NCBI RefSeq assembly: GCF_901472535.1
Contig: NZ_LR590470.1
Span: forward strand, 4,464,001 to 4,528,000
From: Sphingobacterium daejeonense
Lineage (GTDB): Bacteria > Bacteroidota > Bacteroidia > Sphingobacteriales > Sphingobacteriaceae
Reading direction: 5' to 3'
DNA length: 64,000 nt
The notes under the pieces: generated by a model
Told to the model about the DNA's origin: nothing
What the model saw: only the letters and a program-made list of their open reading frames with translations
Databases searched by the model: none
In this document: one piece after another, positions 38,816-47,665 of the stretch
Layout: each line of letters opens with the position of its first letter
Position numbering within the stretch: position 1 is the first letter of the stretch
Made by a program: the position numbers and the translations under genes

Positions 38816-39318
38816 TTATCGGCCAAAATAAAAGTCTTTCTTATCCACACGGTTAGGATCTTCCCAATGGGTATTCTTTACGCATTGGGAATACGCCAAG
38901 ATCATCCATGTTGAGGATTCTTCTCAGATCAGGATGGCCTTCGAAATTGATTCCAAAGAAATCGTAGGTTTCGCGTTCCATCCAGTTTGCTCCGTTCCAT
39001 AGCACTGTTGCTGTAGGAATAGATGGGTTTCCTTTTCCAAGAACACCTTGATACGTATACGGACATTATGGACCAAGCTATGTACATGATAAACTACCGC
39101 AAAAGGTTTTTCCCTTTCCGGGTAGTGTACCGCTGTAATATCTGTCAAATAGATAAATTGCATGGATTCATCTGTTTTGATGCTTGACAGCAGATCAATA
39201 ATATTTTCCGTATCTGTTTCGACTGTAAGCAGTCCTTTAGGTTCTGATATATGGGTTACTTTATGCCGAATTCTGTTCTCAGCTTTTCGATAACCGCTTG
39301 ATTAGTCAACTTATCCAT
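38816..39318 (-). CDS. nuoC: NADH-quinone oxidoreductase subunit C (30-kDa), three frame breaks
   Basis: About 168 residues when corrected. Start ATG 39316-39318 (MDKLTNQAVIEKLRTEFG) overlaps the nuoB stop by 8 bp. The central frame holds FIYLTDITAVHYPEREKPFAVVYH. The rest reads WNGANWMERETYDFFGINFE, GHPDLRRILNMDD and KEYPLEDPNRVDKKDFYFGR, ending at TAA 38816-38818. The ERETYDFFGI segment is the NuoC signature. Breaks: near 39260 (missing A), ~39033 (missing base in an A run of the gene) and ~38863 (extra G). Without correction only a 79-codon remnant is visible. Confidence 0.9.
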
Positions 39319-39865
39319 TATCTGTTAAGATTCCGTACTTTTCCAATAACGCTTTATATTCTGGCGTATTTCTTCTGTTCAATGATTCGTTTTTCACGAT
39401 GTCCTGGAGTCTGAGCACACCGTCCAGAATTGCTTCTGGTCGTGGCGGGCAGCCAGGGACATACACATCTACAGGTATGATTTCATCGATTCCTTGTAAC
39501 ACGGAATAGGTATCGAAAATACCGCCACTGGAGGCGCATGCACCTACGGCAATTACCCAGCGTGGTTCTGCCATCTGTATGTATACCTGTTTCAATACAG
39601 GTGCCATTTTCTTTGCAATCGTTCCCATTACAAGCAACATATCAGCTTGTCTTGGGGAGAAACTAGGCCTCTCAGCTCCGAACCTTGCCAAATCATACGT
39701 CGACCCCATGGTCGCCATAAACTCAATTCCACAGCAGGATGTTGCAAACGGTAGAGGCCATAGCGAATTAGCGCGTGCTAATCCGATGGCTTTATCCAAT
39801 GTTGTTGCAAAGAATCCCGCTCCCTCTACACCTGGAGGCGCATCTGATAAGGTAATATTGCTCAT
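39311..39865 (-). CDS. nuoB: NADH-quinone oxidoreductase subunit B (N2 cluster)
   Basis: 184 residues. Holds terminal 4Fe-4S cluster N2 that reduces quinone: tandem Cys in ATSCCGIEFMA (~43), Cys in GACASSGGIFDTY (~108) and Cys in VYVPGCPPRPEAILDG (~138). Full length and intact. Confidence 0.97.
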   Translation of the reverse strand: MSNITLSDAPPGVEGAGFFATTLDKAIGLARANSLWPLPFATSCCGIEFMATMGSTYDLARFGAERPSFSPRQADMLLVMGTIAKKMAPVLKQVYIQMAEPRWVIAVGACASSGGIFDTYSVLQGIDEIIPVDVYVPGCPPRPEAILDGVLRLQDIVKNESLNRRNTPEYKALLEKYGILTDNG

Positions 39866-39907
39866 CTCTAAATTATTTGCGCGATCAAACCGGCAAAAAC
39901 CAAAAGG

Positions 39908-40288
39908 TTAATCCCAGTCTAATGCTTTCTTTTTAATGATATAAATAAACCCTAAAAGCAATAACCCCATGAAGACGAACATCTCAATCAGCCCCTGCAT
40001 TCCGAATTCCCTGAAATTCACGGCCCACGGATACATAAAGATGACCTCAATATCGAAGATCACGAAACAAGATAGCAACCAAGAAATATTTGATTGAAAA
40101 GGGCTGTCTAGCGTTTCCGACAACTTCAACTCCGGACTCAAAAGCCCCCAGTTTGTTCTCTGTACGCACTTTGGACCAATAAGGTGGGTTCCAATAATCG
40201 TGGTAACACCAAATCCCACGGCCACAGCCAATTGAATTAATATAGGAATATAATCTATGGGCGCACTTTGCCCAGCTAATCCATCCAT
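39908..40288 (-). CDS. nuoA: NADH-quinone oxidoreductase subunit A with a hidden compensated double frameshift
   Basis: The ORF is 126 codons and looks intact, but residues ~41-77 (CVQRTNWGLLSPELKL...) do not resemble NuoA. Reading that stretch one frame over gives VRTENKLGAFESGVEVVGNA, RQPFSIKYFLVAILFVIFDI, the conserved NuoA loop and second helix (ESG and IFDIEVIF motifs). A base is missing near 40170 (AAAGTG) and one is extra near 40064 (TTTCGTG), so the two errors cancel. The first helix (LIQLAVAVGFGVTTIIGTHL) and last helix (EMFVFMGLLLLGFIYIIKKK) are in the correct frame. First gene of the nuo operon. Confidence 0.93.
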   Translation of the reverse strand: MDGLAGQSAPIDYIPILIQLAVAVGFGVTTIIGTHLIGPKCVQRTNWGLLSPELKLSETLDSPFQSNISWLLSCFVIFDIEVIFMYPWAVNFREFGMQGLIEMFVFMGLLLLGFIYIIKKKALDWD

Positions 40289-40318
40289 ATCTTTAGTTTA
40301 TTGCTATTAGTAGTCTAA

Positions 40319-40326
40319 CAAAAATA
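40319..40326 (-). promoter_or_regulatory. Putative nuo operon promoter -7 box
   Basis: TATTTTTG on the minus strand (TAnnTTTG), ~30 bp before the nuoA start. Confidence 0.55.
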
Positions 40327-40720
40327 ACAAAATATGTCAATAAAAAAAGAGAGCTGGATTACTATAAGGTTGGTATTTGTTATTTTGAATCATTATAAAT
40401 AGATGTGATGTAGGGTAGACATAAGGCAAAAGAGAAAAACAAGGGCAAGGTAGATGTGGGATGTGAGATTTGAGATAGAAAGGTGAAATTTTACTAGGTC
40501 CGTAGAAACGCGAGCTTCGGCTCCGCTATTAGCCACCGGAAACGGCCCCTGAGTATTGCCAGCAATGCCGAAGCCAGAGAGTATAGGTTTGTCCATGAGC
40601 AAATCACCAAGCCGCGGTCCGTTTCCTCACCAGCCACTAACTATAATTAAACGCCTTGTTCTGACTGGTGGGGACACTGCAATGCCAATGTCGTTCGTTA
40701 AATTGGCAAAATATTATCCA
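40327..40720. repeat. Degenerate repeat-rich spacer between the nuo and exb operons
   Basis: Holds a GAGATATGA-type stretch (GATGTGGGATGTGAGATTTG at 40453), GC-rich text with CGCGAGCTTCGGCTCCGC (40510), and degraded family A pieces (40610-40690: AAGCCGCGGTCCGTTTCCTC, GACTGGTGGGGACACTG). No ORF or RNA gene seen. Confidence 0.5.
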
Positions 40721-40773
40721 TATATAAAAACAAAAGGTCTGAAGCTTGGCTTCAGACCTTTTGTTTTTATATA
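40721..40773. terminator. Very strong bidirectional terminator, 25-bp perfect stem
   Basis: Stem 40721-40745 pairs completely with 40749-40773 around loop TTG. The core GGTCTGAAGC is flanked by A-rich/T-rich arms, so it works on either strand. It ends the exb/TPR operon (minus strand), with an AGACATT-type repeat (40783-40808) between stop and hairpin. Same core as the terminator at 1455. Confidence 0.9.
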
Positions 40774-40808
40774 GACTATTCAGATTCTAATGTCTATTGT
40801 CTACTGTC

Positions 40809-42561
40809 TTATTTAACTGCCTCCACCATTTGAGTAGCGAAAGGATCTTCTGGTTTCAATTTCAAAGTTTCAGCGAATTCAGCTTTAGCTTTAGCGTTGT
40901 CACCTTTTAGGTAAGCGAAGTAACCGATGTAGTTATGTGCATCTGCAGCATAAGTTTTGTTAGCTTCTTCTTCTGCTTTACCTGAAGCTGAGATTGCAGC
41001 CAATAACTTAGTGAATGAATCTACGAAGATACCTTTAGCATTTTCTGGATCGTACATTACGTTGTCCAATGCTAATTCTGTCAATCCTTTGTAGTACAAT
41101 GCAGGGATTTTGTATTTGTCAACCACTTCTTTTTTAGTTGCGTCACCTACGATACCCAATGATTTCACTGCAGCCTCCAAGTGTGGTTTTGCTTCAGTCC
41201 ATCTTTGCAGCTACTTCTTCAGGAGTCAATTCAGTTCCTTCAGGAACAGTTACTAATTTCGAACCGATACCATACTCTATCTGTCCTAAGTAGAAGTTTG
41301 AGTCATAGAAATAGTCAGAGCTGTCATTGCTAGCAGGGATCGTAAAGATCTTAGCAGCGATTTCGTTCTCACCATTCTTGAAGTATTCGAAAGCTGTTTC
41401 TGAGATTTCCTCATCGTAGTTCTCGTCTTCAGTTTGTTTTGTTTCTGCAACTTTCAGGTACTCAGCTCCTTTAGCAGCGTCACCAGCGATGATATTTGCT
41501 AGACCAGCGTACAAGTAGTCACGACCGATCAATCGTGCAGTGTCAACTTTGCTGAACAAGGTAGTCATATACTCCAATGATTTTGCGTAGTCTTTATCTT
41601 GCAAGAAAGAGATATAACCTAAGTAGCGGTATACTTTGGCGTCTACACCTTCTACAGTGGATAATTCTTGAGCAACGGTTTTCAATTCGTCATAGTTACC
41701 AGAATATACCAAGAAGTCAGCGTAACGTACTTTAGCGTCAGTTGAAGCATCACCAGTCAGTGACAAGTATTTTTTATAGTTGTCAACTGCTTTTTGGTTG
41801 ATTTCACGGTATTGTTCTTCTGGAGCTTTGATAGAAGACAAGTAGTATGTCTCTGCCAACTCACGGTAGATTGGTCCGTACTCAGGGTTTTCACCTGCCA
41901 ATGTTGTTAATTGTTCCAATACGACATCATAAGCTTGTGCTCTTCTTGAAATAATAGCTTGTCCGATTTTTGGAGCCAATAATTTTTCATCTAGTGCCAA
42001 AGCATCACGGTATGCTACGTATGCAGGGCTACTTTCACGCAACCCAGCATAAGCATCACCTAATGCTGTAGGGATCATAGGATCTTTAGCATTCAGTTCT
42101 TTAGCTTTCGTTAAATATTCAACTGCTTTTTTATAGTCAGGTTTTGGAGCATCGATGTATCCTCTACCGATATAATAAGGTACTTCATATTCTTTTTTGC
42201 CCACACCTTGCGCTGCTGTAGCGAATTTTGTCTCTGCTGCAGCTACATCGCCTTTTTCTAGGTCAACGATACCAAGACCTACAGTATTCAATTTTTCTTT
42301 AGGAGCATTTGTTACACCTTCTTGGAAAACGATTTGAGCAGAGTCGATTTTATCGTTGATCAAGTGGATTCTTCCTAGATAAAAATAATTCTCACCATCT
42401 TTTGCCTTCTTCTGAACTAAATTCTGCAACATAGCTTTAGCTTTGTCATATTGTTCAGCTTGAATTGCAGCCTTAGCATCCTTTAAACTTTGAGCTTGAG
42501 CTGTTCCTGTAGCAACAGCCCCTGCAACTAAAAGGCTTAAAAATAATTTGCTGTTTGTCAT
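40809..42561 (-). CDS. Secreted tetratricopeptide-repeat protein, one frame break
   Basis: About 583 residues after joining. Signal peptide (MTNSKLFLSLLVAGAVA...AQAQ) then repeated TPR helical pairs (AAIQAEQYDKAKAMLQNLV, NYFYLGRIHLINDKIDSA, VPYYIGRGYIDAPKPDYKKA and so on) to a final unit NYIGYFAYLKGDNAKAKAEF. Frame break near 41200 by one extra base: EEVAAKM to EAKPHLEAAVKSLG. It is the last gene of the TonB operon, 27 bp after the PstS-like gene. A periplasmic scaffold role linked to TonB function is plausible but not shown. Confidence 0.85.
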
Positions 42562-42588
42562 AATCTGTTATTTACTCTTTGTTATAAA

Positions 42589-43549
42589 CTAATTTATGTT
42601 GTCTTCTCTAATTATAATTTCTCGTCCGGGCATGGTCACGGGCAACAGTCCATATTTCAGAACAATTCTCTGCCCGCGGTCTCCTGTCATAAATGCAGAA
42701 AATCCAATTCCCAATCCCAAATTCGGTTGATAATTTAGCACTTGAAATTCATTCTTCAATGCGTATTCATCGGTAGCAAAAGTGGTTTGAGAGGGCTTAA
42801 AATATCCTATGCTTTTTCCGTCCTTCAAAGTCTGAAGGCTTAAGATACGAATTTTATTTTCTTCTCCAAACTGTCTTACGCAATCTAAATATTGACCGTA
42901 GGACATCACCCCGATACTATTTACACCTTTCAATACTTCCTCTATCACTTCCTTTGACGTTTTCATTGCTTTGACCGGACTGCCCCGATACCTTTTTTCC
43001 AATTTTGTCAATTCCTTCACTGTACGGAAGGTGCTAGAGTTCACGTTGTCGAAAACTAACTTCTTCCCGTCTTTAGATTCTCCCTTTAACATTGATGTTA
43101 ACGCATTAATGTCAATTGAAGTATCTGTTGCCGAAATATTATTTACAAAAACCACACCATCATAGAATGCTGGGAAGGTTCTTGGTGAAATTCCTCTGCT
43201 TTTGAAGCCTGCATTTTCTTCATTAGTGAGCAGGCGTGCAAGAATTGCGATGTCTGCTTGTCCTTGCATCAAGGCATTGATAGCTTCTCTTTCCGGCAGA
43301 GGGATCAACTTAATATTGGAATTGACGTACGAAGACTTGAATACATCCACTTGCTGTAGCATCAGCGGAAGTGCTGCTTCGTCCACAATAACCGAGAGTT
43401 CACCCGTCAGAATATCATCTTTTCGCCGCATTAGCGCTTACTTTTGTCGTATCAGTGGTTTCCTGTCCTTTATTTTTGTTCTGCGAACAAGAAACTACGA
43501 GGGCCAAAAGTATCATCATCGCTAATGAACACCATATAGAACGCTTCAT
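42589..43549 (-). CDS. PstS-like substrate-binding lipoprotein, one frame break
   Basis: About 319 residues. Start ATG 43547-43549 gives signal peptide MKRSIWCSLAMMILLALVVS with lipobox LVVSC, so a lipoprotein. The frame then breaks near 43422 (AAAA in the gene should be AAA) and continues as DDILTGELSVIVDEAALPLM. The fold is that of type-II periplasmic binding proteins: GQADIAILARLLTNEE, NNVNSS-like VFDNVNSSTFRTVKEL, and GVNSIGVMSYGQYLD. It resembles PstS, but no pstCAB genes are present; such proteins recur inside exb-tonB operons of Bacteroidota. Ligand unknown. Confidence 0.8.
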
Positions 43550-43585
43550 ATTACTTAGAATACTTAAATACCGAAAAGGATTAAT

Positions 43586-43823
43586 TTAGTTCCGAAAATT
43601 ATTTTGCCATAGTCTAGCAAATCGCATAAAAGAATATACGATCAGGAGTATTCCGAAGATCTTTTTGTAGGTAGGGTCAATCTCTATTGGAAAAGCCGTT
43701 CCAGAAGATAATCAGGATCCCCAGTACAAAATAAAAGAGGAACATGAATAGTCCTAAAATGGACAGAAATCGCTGTGTGGGCGATTTCTGTCTAAAATTA
43801 TTTCTTGTTGAATGATTCGACAT
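43586..43823 (-). CDS. Small membrane protein of the TonB operon (~78 aa), one frame break
   Basis: Too short for routine ORF calls. Start MSNHSTRNNFRQKSPTQRFL at 43823, 6 bp after the tonB stop, with a first hydrophobic helix (LFMFLFYFVLGILIIFW). After a break at 43691-43694 (TTTT in the gene should be TTT) it continues FPIEIDPTYKKIFGILLIVYS, a second helix, and ends RFARLWQNNFRN at 43586. Two predicted helices and both ends probably cytoplasmic. Function unknown; position between tonB and the PstS-like gene suggests a part in the transport complex. Confidence 0.7.
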
Positions 43824-43829
43824 ATCGAA

Positions 43830-44711
43830 TTACATGTTTGACAAGTCTAAGCGGATAGGCAATGAATAGCGAACTGGAACCGGGCGACCATTTTGGATTG
43901 CTGGTGACCATTTCTTTGATTTCTTCAATGCTGTGATTGCTGCTTGTCCTGTTCCGTAAGAAAGGTCTTTAGTCACTTTGATATCAGAAAGCGCACCGTT
44001 TTTGTCAATTACGAATGACAATTCGATTGTTCCTTTTACACCAGCATCGATTGCTGCTTGTGGATATTGCAGTGTTGTAGACACGAATTGACGGAAGGCG
44101 TTGATACCACCTGGGTAAGATGCAGGCACCTCTACCGCTTCAAAGTCATAGACTTTGTTAGGATCTCCATCTGGCGTACCTTTGGTACTACCTGTGATGG
44201 CACCTTCTACTTTCTTAGGTCCGAACTCTCCGGTTGGTACACCTGATGCACCTGGCGTTCCTTTAAGGGTAATACGCGCTGGAGTAGCATTTTTCTCTTT
44301 GATTTCTTCTTGAGAAACGACCTCTTCTTTTACTTGTCTTGCATCAACAACCTTAGGTTCTGGGAAACGGATTAGGTCTTCCGCAGGTGGTTCTTCTGCA
44401 ATACGTTGAGGAGGTTCTTCCTCTTGAGGTAGTGGTTCTTCTTCTTCAGGTGGTTCAGGGATCTCAAGATCCTCTAAAGTAACTGGAGTAACTTCTACTA
44501 CTTCCTCAACAGGCTTCTCAGGAAAAAGCTTTATATCGAAGGCTTTGATAGCCACGAAAGCCAAGACTACTGCCGATACTGAGAACAGAGCGATATTGGT
44601 AGCAATCGGTGCGTATTTACGCAATGCATATGCTCCATAGTCTTTATTTCTATTCTCAAAAACGACATCTAGCCATTCTTTCTTAAATAAATCTAATTTT
44701 GAACCGATCAT
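43830..44711 (-). CDS. tonB: TonB-family energy transducer
   Basis: 293 residues. N-terminal cytoplasmic segment (FKKEWLDVVFENRNKDYGAY, typical of Bacteroidota TonB), one membrane helix (ATNIALFSVSAVVLAFVAIK), a Pro/Glu-rich periplasm-spanning region (EIPEPPEEEEPLPQEEEPPQ), and a TonB_C domain (~205-293) with YPGGINAFRQFVSTTLQYPQ and GTIELSFVIDKNGALSDIKV. Transmits proton-motive force from ExbBD to outer-membrane receptors, such as the SusC in this window. Operon with exbB, exbD, exbD. Confidence 0.94.
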   Translation of the reverse strand: MIGSKLDLFKKEWLDVVFENRNKDYGAYALRKYAPIATNIALFSVSAVVLAFVAIKAFDIKLFPEKPVEEVVEVTPVTLEDLEIPEPPEEEEPLPQEEEPPQRIAEEPPAEDLIRFPEPKVVDARQVKEEVVSQEEIKEKNATPARITLKGTPGASGVPTGEFGPKKVEGAITGSTKGTPDGDPNKVYDFEAVEVPASYPGGINAFRQFVSTTLQYPQAAIDAGVKGTIELSFVIDKNGALSDIKVTKDLSYGTGQAAITALKKSKKWSPAIQNGRPVPVRYSLPIRLDLSNM

Positions 44712-44734
44712 TTTTTTCCTTTTTATCTGATGGA

Positions 44735-45292
44735 TTATTCGTTATAGATTCCGTTTGTTTTCAAAACCTCAACTTCTTCAGGTTTGATCTTGGAAATCAT
44801 AAAGCGTTTCACATCAGTGATTTTCATTTCATCTAGTATGTCAACGAGGTTACGTTGTACAGACCTATCACTTGGACGGATTACGACGATAAGGTCTTTA
44901 CCACCTGACACCTGAGGAACCTGCGCTTTTTTCTCCAAAACGATTTTTCTGATTCCTTCTTTGCTGTAGTCAACTACTGCTGGTGCAGAGATAGGATTTG
45001 CCAATTGTCCGTAATACCAAGCAATTTTATCATCTGATCCTAACAATAAAGTGATTGAACGGTTGTCTGCGATTTCGATCTCAGGGTTCAGTTCGTTTTT
45101 GTCTTTATTTTTGTCAGGCATGTTAACATCCATTGCTTGAGGCTTGTTCAAGGAAGTTGTAAGCATGAAGAATGTGATCAGAAGGAATGCTAGATCCACC
45201 ATCGCGGTTAAGTCTACGCGTCCCCCGTTTTTCTTCGACCTTACTTTGCCACCTTTTTTGCCACCACCGGAGTCTTGATTTAATTCTGCCAT
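44735..45292 (-). CDS. exbD: ExbD/TolR-family proton-channel subunit (second copy)
   Basis: 185 residues. Basic N-terminus (GGGKKGGKVRSKKNGGRV), then the diagnostic helix VDLTAMVDLAFLLITFFMLT with the essential proton-carrying Asp, and a periplasmic domain. Bacteroidota commonly have two ExbD genes in tandem in this operon. It lies 11 bp after the first ExbD and 23 bp before tonB. Confidence 0.94.
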   Translation of the reverse strand: MAELNQDSGGGKKGGKVRSKKNGGRVDLTAMVDLAFLLITFFMLTTSLNKPQAMDVNMPDKNKDKNELNPEIEIADNRSITLLLGSDDKIAWYYGQLANPISAPAVVDYSKEGIRKIVLEKKAQVPQVSGGKDLIVVIRPSDRSVQRNLVDILDEMKITDVKRFMISKIKPEEVEVLKTNGIYNE

Positions 45293-45303
45293 TTTTTATC
45301 TTG

Positions 45304-45960
45304 TTATTGTTCCTGGCGCAAACCTGTAACAAAACTGAATTTGTTTTGTTTTTGGTTTCTCAGGGTTTCGATAATCAAATTCATTACTGAGTACTTCTCT
45401 TCAGCATCTGCTTTGATCGCTACTTTCATTGCTCCTGGATCTACCCAGTTTTTCACCTTGCCTTCTTGGTCACGGTTGAATTCAACTGTTGCCAAGCGAG
45501 CTTGCTGTGTCCAATGATAAAGTTCGTTTGAAAGTTCTTCTGTACTATCCACTGGGATACCTGGTTGAACTTCTAAAGTACGTTTGTCATTTTCCAATGA
45601 AAGCAGTGCACGCAATTGCTTGAATGGTACTCCAAACTCATCTAGTGCTTTGAACTTCTCGTACTCTTCTTCTGTAAAGCCAACTTTATACTTCGCAGAC
45701 ATATTCTTTAGGGTCAATTTACGAACCTCAGGGTTCTTAACGCTAAAAAACACTTTTCCACCATTACCTACTGTGATAACAGAAAGGTTATCATCTGGTA
45801 ATTTATCCAACGTTGTGGATGCTGGCGTATCTACGGGCATTACTTCTGGCTGACGTGCTGTTGCTGTCAAGACGAAGAATGTAAGAAGCAAGAAAGACAC
45901 GTCACACATCGCCGTCATGTCGATCGTTGTGCTGGCTCTTTTTACTTTTGCTTTTCCCAT
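45304..45960 (-). CDS. exbD: ExbD/TolR-family proton-channel subunit (first copy)
   Basis: 218 residues. N-terminal MGKAKVKRASTTIDMTAMCD leads into the helix SFLLLTFFVLTATA with the key Asp in TAMCDVSF. A longer periplasmic domain than the second copy, and only weak similarity between the two outside the helix, so they probably form different interfaces with TonB. Confidence 0.94.
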   Translation of the reverse strand: MGKAKVKRASTTIDMTAMCDVSFLLLTFFVLTATARQPEVMPVDTPASTTLDKLPDDNLSVITVGNGGKVFFSVKNPEVRKLTLKNMSAKYKVGFTEEEYEKFKALDEFGVPFKQLRALLSLENDKRTLEVQPGIPVDSTEELSNELYHWTQQARLATVEFNRDQEGKVKNWVDPGAMKVAIKADAEEKYSVMNLIIETLRNQKQNKFSFVTGLRQEQ

Positions 45961-46060
45961 TTCTTTACTTCTTTAATGTGAACACTCTATTTCTTTTTTA
46001 ATAATGATGCGAAAGGGTTGAACATTGCATAAAAATTGTTCAACTTTTTTTCGGATCTTC

Positions 46061-46891
46061 TTATTTGTGGTTTGCAGCGTATGTTTGTACGATTGAGAAA
46101 CCAGCCTCGTCAATAGAGTACGTTAATGTATCGATCTTAGAAGTTAAGATGTTGTAGAAAATAATCGCGATTGTAGAAGTACCGATACCTGTTGCCGTGT
46201 TGATCAAGGCCTCAGAAATACCGTTTGCTAATTTTGCTGAATCCGGTGCACCACCTGTTGCTAAAGCCGAGAACGCTTTAATCATACCTGTTACTGTACC
46301 TAATAGACCAGTCAATGTACCGATAGAAACTAATGTAGCGATAACTGTCAAGTTTTTCTCTAACATTGGCATCTCTAATGTAGTAGCTTCTTCGATTTCT
46401 TTTTGGATAGCCAATACAGATTTTTCTGTATCTAATCCTGGATGTGCTTCAACATCTTTATATTTTAAAAGACCAGCTTTGATTACGTTTGCAACAGAAC
46501 CTTTTTGTTTGTCACACTCTTGAATAGCGCTATCAATGTTTCCTGATCTCAATAAACCTTGTACTTTTCTTACAAAGTTACCTACGTTTCCAGTTCCAGA
46601 CGCTTTACCGATAACGATAAGACGCTCGATTGAAAATACCCATACCATTAAGAATAGACCAAGTAATACTGGTACTACGTATCCTGCGTGGTAAACCATT
46701 CCGTAGTAGTTTCCTGGTTTTGGTTGGTTCTCCGGATTGTTGTCGATAAAGTTGGAAGGATCACCCATCACAAACTTATAAACTAAGAAACCAATTACTA
46801 GACAAATGATAATTGCTAAACTTGCAAATAGGTTACCCGCGTTGCCACTCTCTTGTTTAGCAGGGGTTGTAGTTTTTGGTGCGTTTGCCAT
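46061..46891 (-). CDS. exbB: ExbB/TolQ/MotA-family proton-channel protein
   Basis: 276 residues, three main membrane helices plus an extra N-terminal one (FASLAIIICLVIGFLVYKFV). Conserved TolQ-ExbB core: LEKNLTVIATLVSIGTLTGL, LGTVTGMIKAFSALA and GISEALINTATGIGTSTIAI. Forms the pentameric channel around ExbD. First gene of the operon; a TAnnTTTG box lies ~97 bp upstream. Confidence 0.95.
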   Translation of the reverse strand: MANAPKTTTPAKQESGNAGNLFASLAIIICLVIGFLVYKFVMGDPSNFIDNNPENQPKPGNYYGMVYHAGYVVPVLLGLFLMVWVFSIERLIVIGKASGTGNVGNFVRKVQGLLRSGNIDSAIQECDKQKGSVANVIKAGLLKYKDVEAHPGLDTEKSVLAIQKEIEEATTLEMPMLEKNLTVIATLVSIGTLTGLLGTVTGMIKAFSALATGGAPDSAKLANGISEALINTATGIGTSTIAIIFYNILTSKIDTLTYSIDEAGFSIVQTYAANHK

Positions 46892-46987
46892 TTTTTACTA
46901 ATTTTTAGATTTTTTACTGTTGTTTAATTATTAAGTTAAATTCAATTTAATGCAAGCTAAATGCCGTTATTTTACATTAATTCAAAA

Positions 46988-46995
46988 CAAATATA
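46988..46995 (-). promoter_or_regulatory. Putative exbB operon promoter -7 box
   Basis: TATATTTG on the minus strand. Predicts a leader of ~90 nt, AT-rich and without an evident riboswitch. Confidence 0.5.
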
Positions 46996-47307
46996 GCATT
47001 TTCTGTTAAAAACAAAATTAATTTGAAGATATCTGATTATTTAACTTTTAGGCTGTGTTACCTACTCATTGACGTTCTTCAGCAGCTCTCAAATCAATGC
47101 TTTCTTTGTCGTATCACATAACGGTTGAATATTCCATATTTTTTACAATGAAAACCATTTTTTTTTTGAATTGCAAATTAACAAATCATTAAATGTTAAA
47201 AATAAGTGAGTATTTACTTACAATCCCCACCGTTCCGCAAGAACCAAAACAGGAACGAAATACCACTATTTCTTTGTTTTTTAAACGTTTACACGACAAT
47301 TCCATCT
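46996..47307. other. Intergenic stretch with no recognised feature
   Basis: About 310 bp, AT-rich, several T or A runs. No ORF, repeat family member or convincing hairpin seen. Confidence 0.4.
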
Positions 47308-47659
47308 TTAGCCCCCAAAGGATTTAACTTGGAACTTCTCCGAAGTTAAATATTGGATAATCTTTTCTTTAAAATCACCTTGTATCAAATTTCACCATCC
47401 TTTGCACTGCCCCCAACCCCACATTTCTGCTTTAATTTCCGCGCTAAATCTTCTAAGCCAGCATCCGTTCCTACAAATCCAGTAACGATTGTCACAACTT
47501 TTCCCTTGCGCTGTTTCTTGTCCAATCCAACTTTTAAGACGTTGCTTATCGTTGGGCAAGGTCTCCTGCTCCTCTCCTCCTTCTGCCTCGTTGTACTCAA
47601 AATCGTCCGATGTAGAATATACTATACCTTCAAAACGTTGTTTTTTTCTGTTTTGCCAT
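47308..47659 (-). CDS. YciH/SUI1 (eIF1-like) translation factor, three frame breaks
   Basis: Only visible when frames are joined. Start at 47659 (MAKQKKTTF), then EGIVYSTSDDFEYNEAEGGE, LPNDKQRLKVGLDKKQRKGK, VVTIVTGFVGTDAGLEDLAR, KLKQKCGVGGSAKDGEILIQ and GDFKEKIIQYLTSEKF to TAA at 47308: ~116 residues. The KVVTIVTGF and KCGVGGSAKDGEI blocks are the SUI1-domain signature. Breaks: an extra T (gene strand) at 47632-47635, an extra A at 47532-47536 and a missing T near 47391. Proteins of this family influence start-codon fidelity or stress translation. It begins 6 bp after the lipid-kinase stop, so the two form an operon. Confidence 0.85.
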
Positions 47660-47665
47660 ATTTTA

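Noticed and set aside
27412..40288. Calling nuoC, D, F, G, L and M pseudogenes
   Set aside because: All 14 subunits are present in order, and breaks are single-base, mostly at homopolymers; error is more likely than decay of a central respiratory complex.
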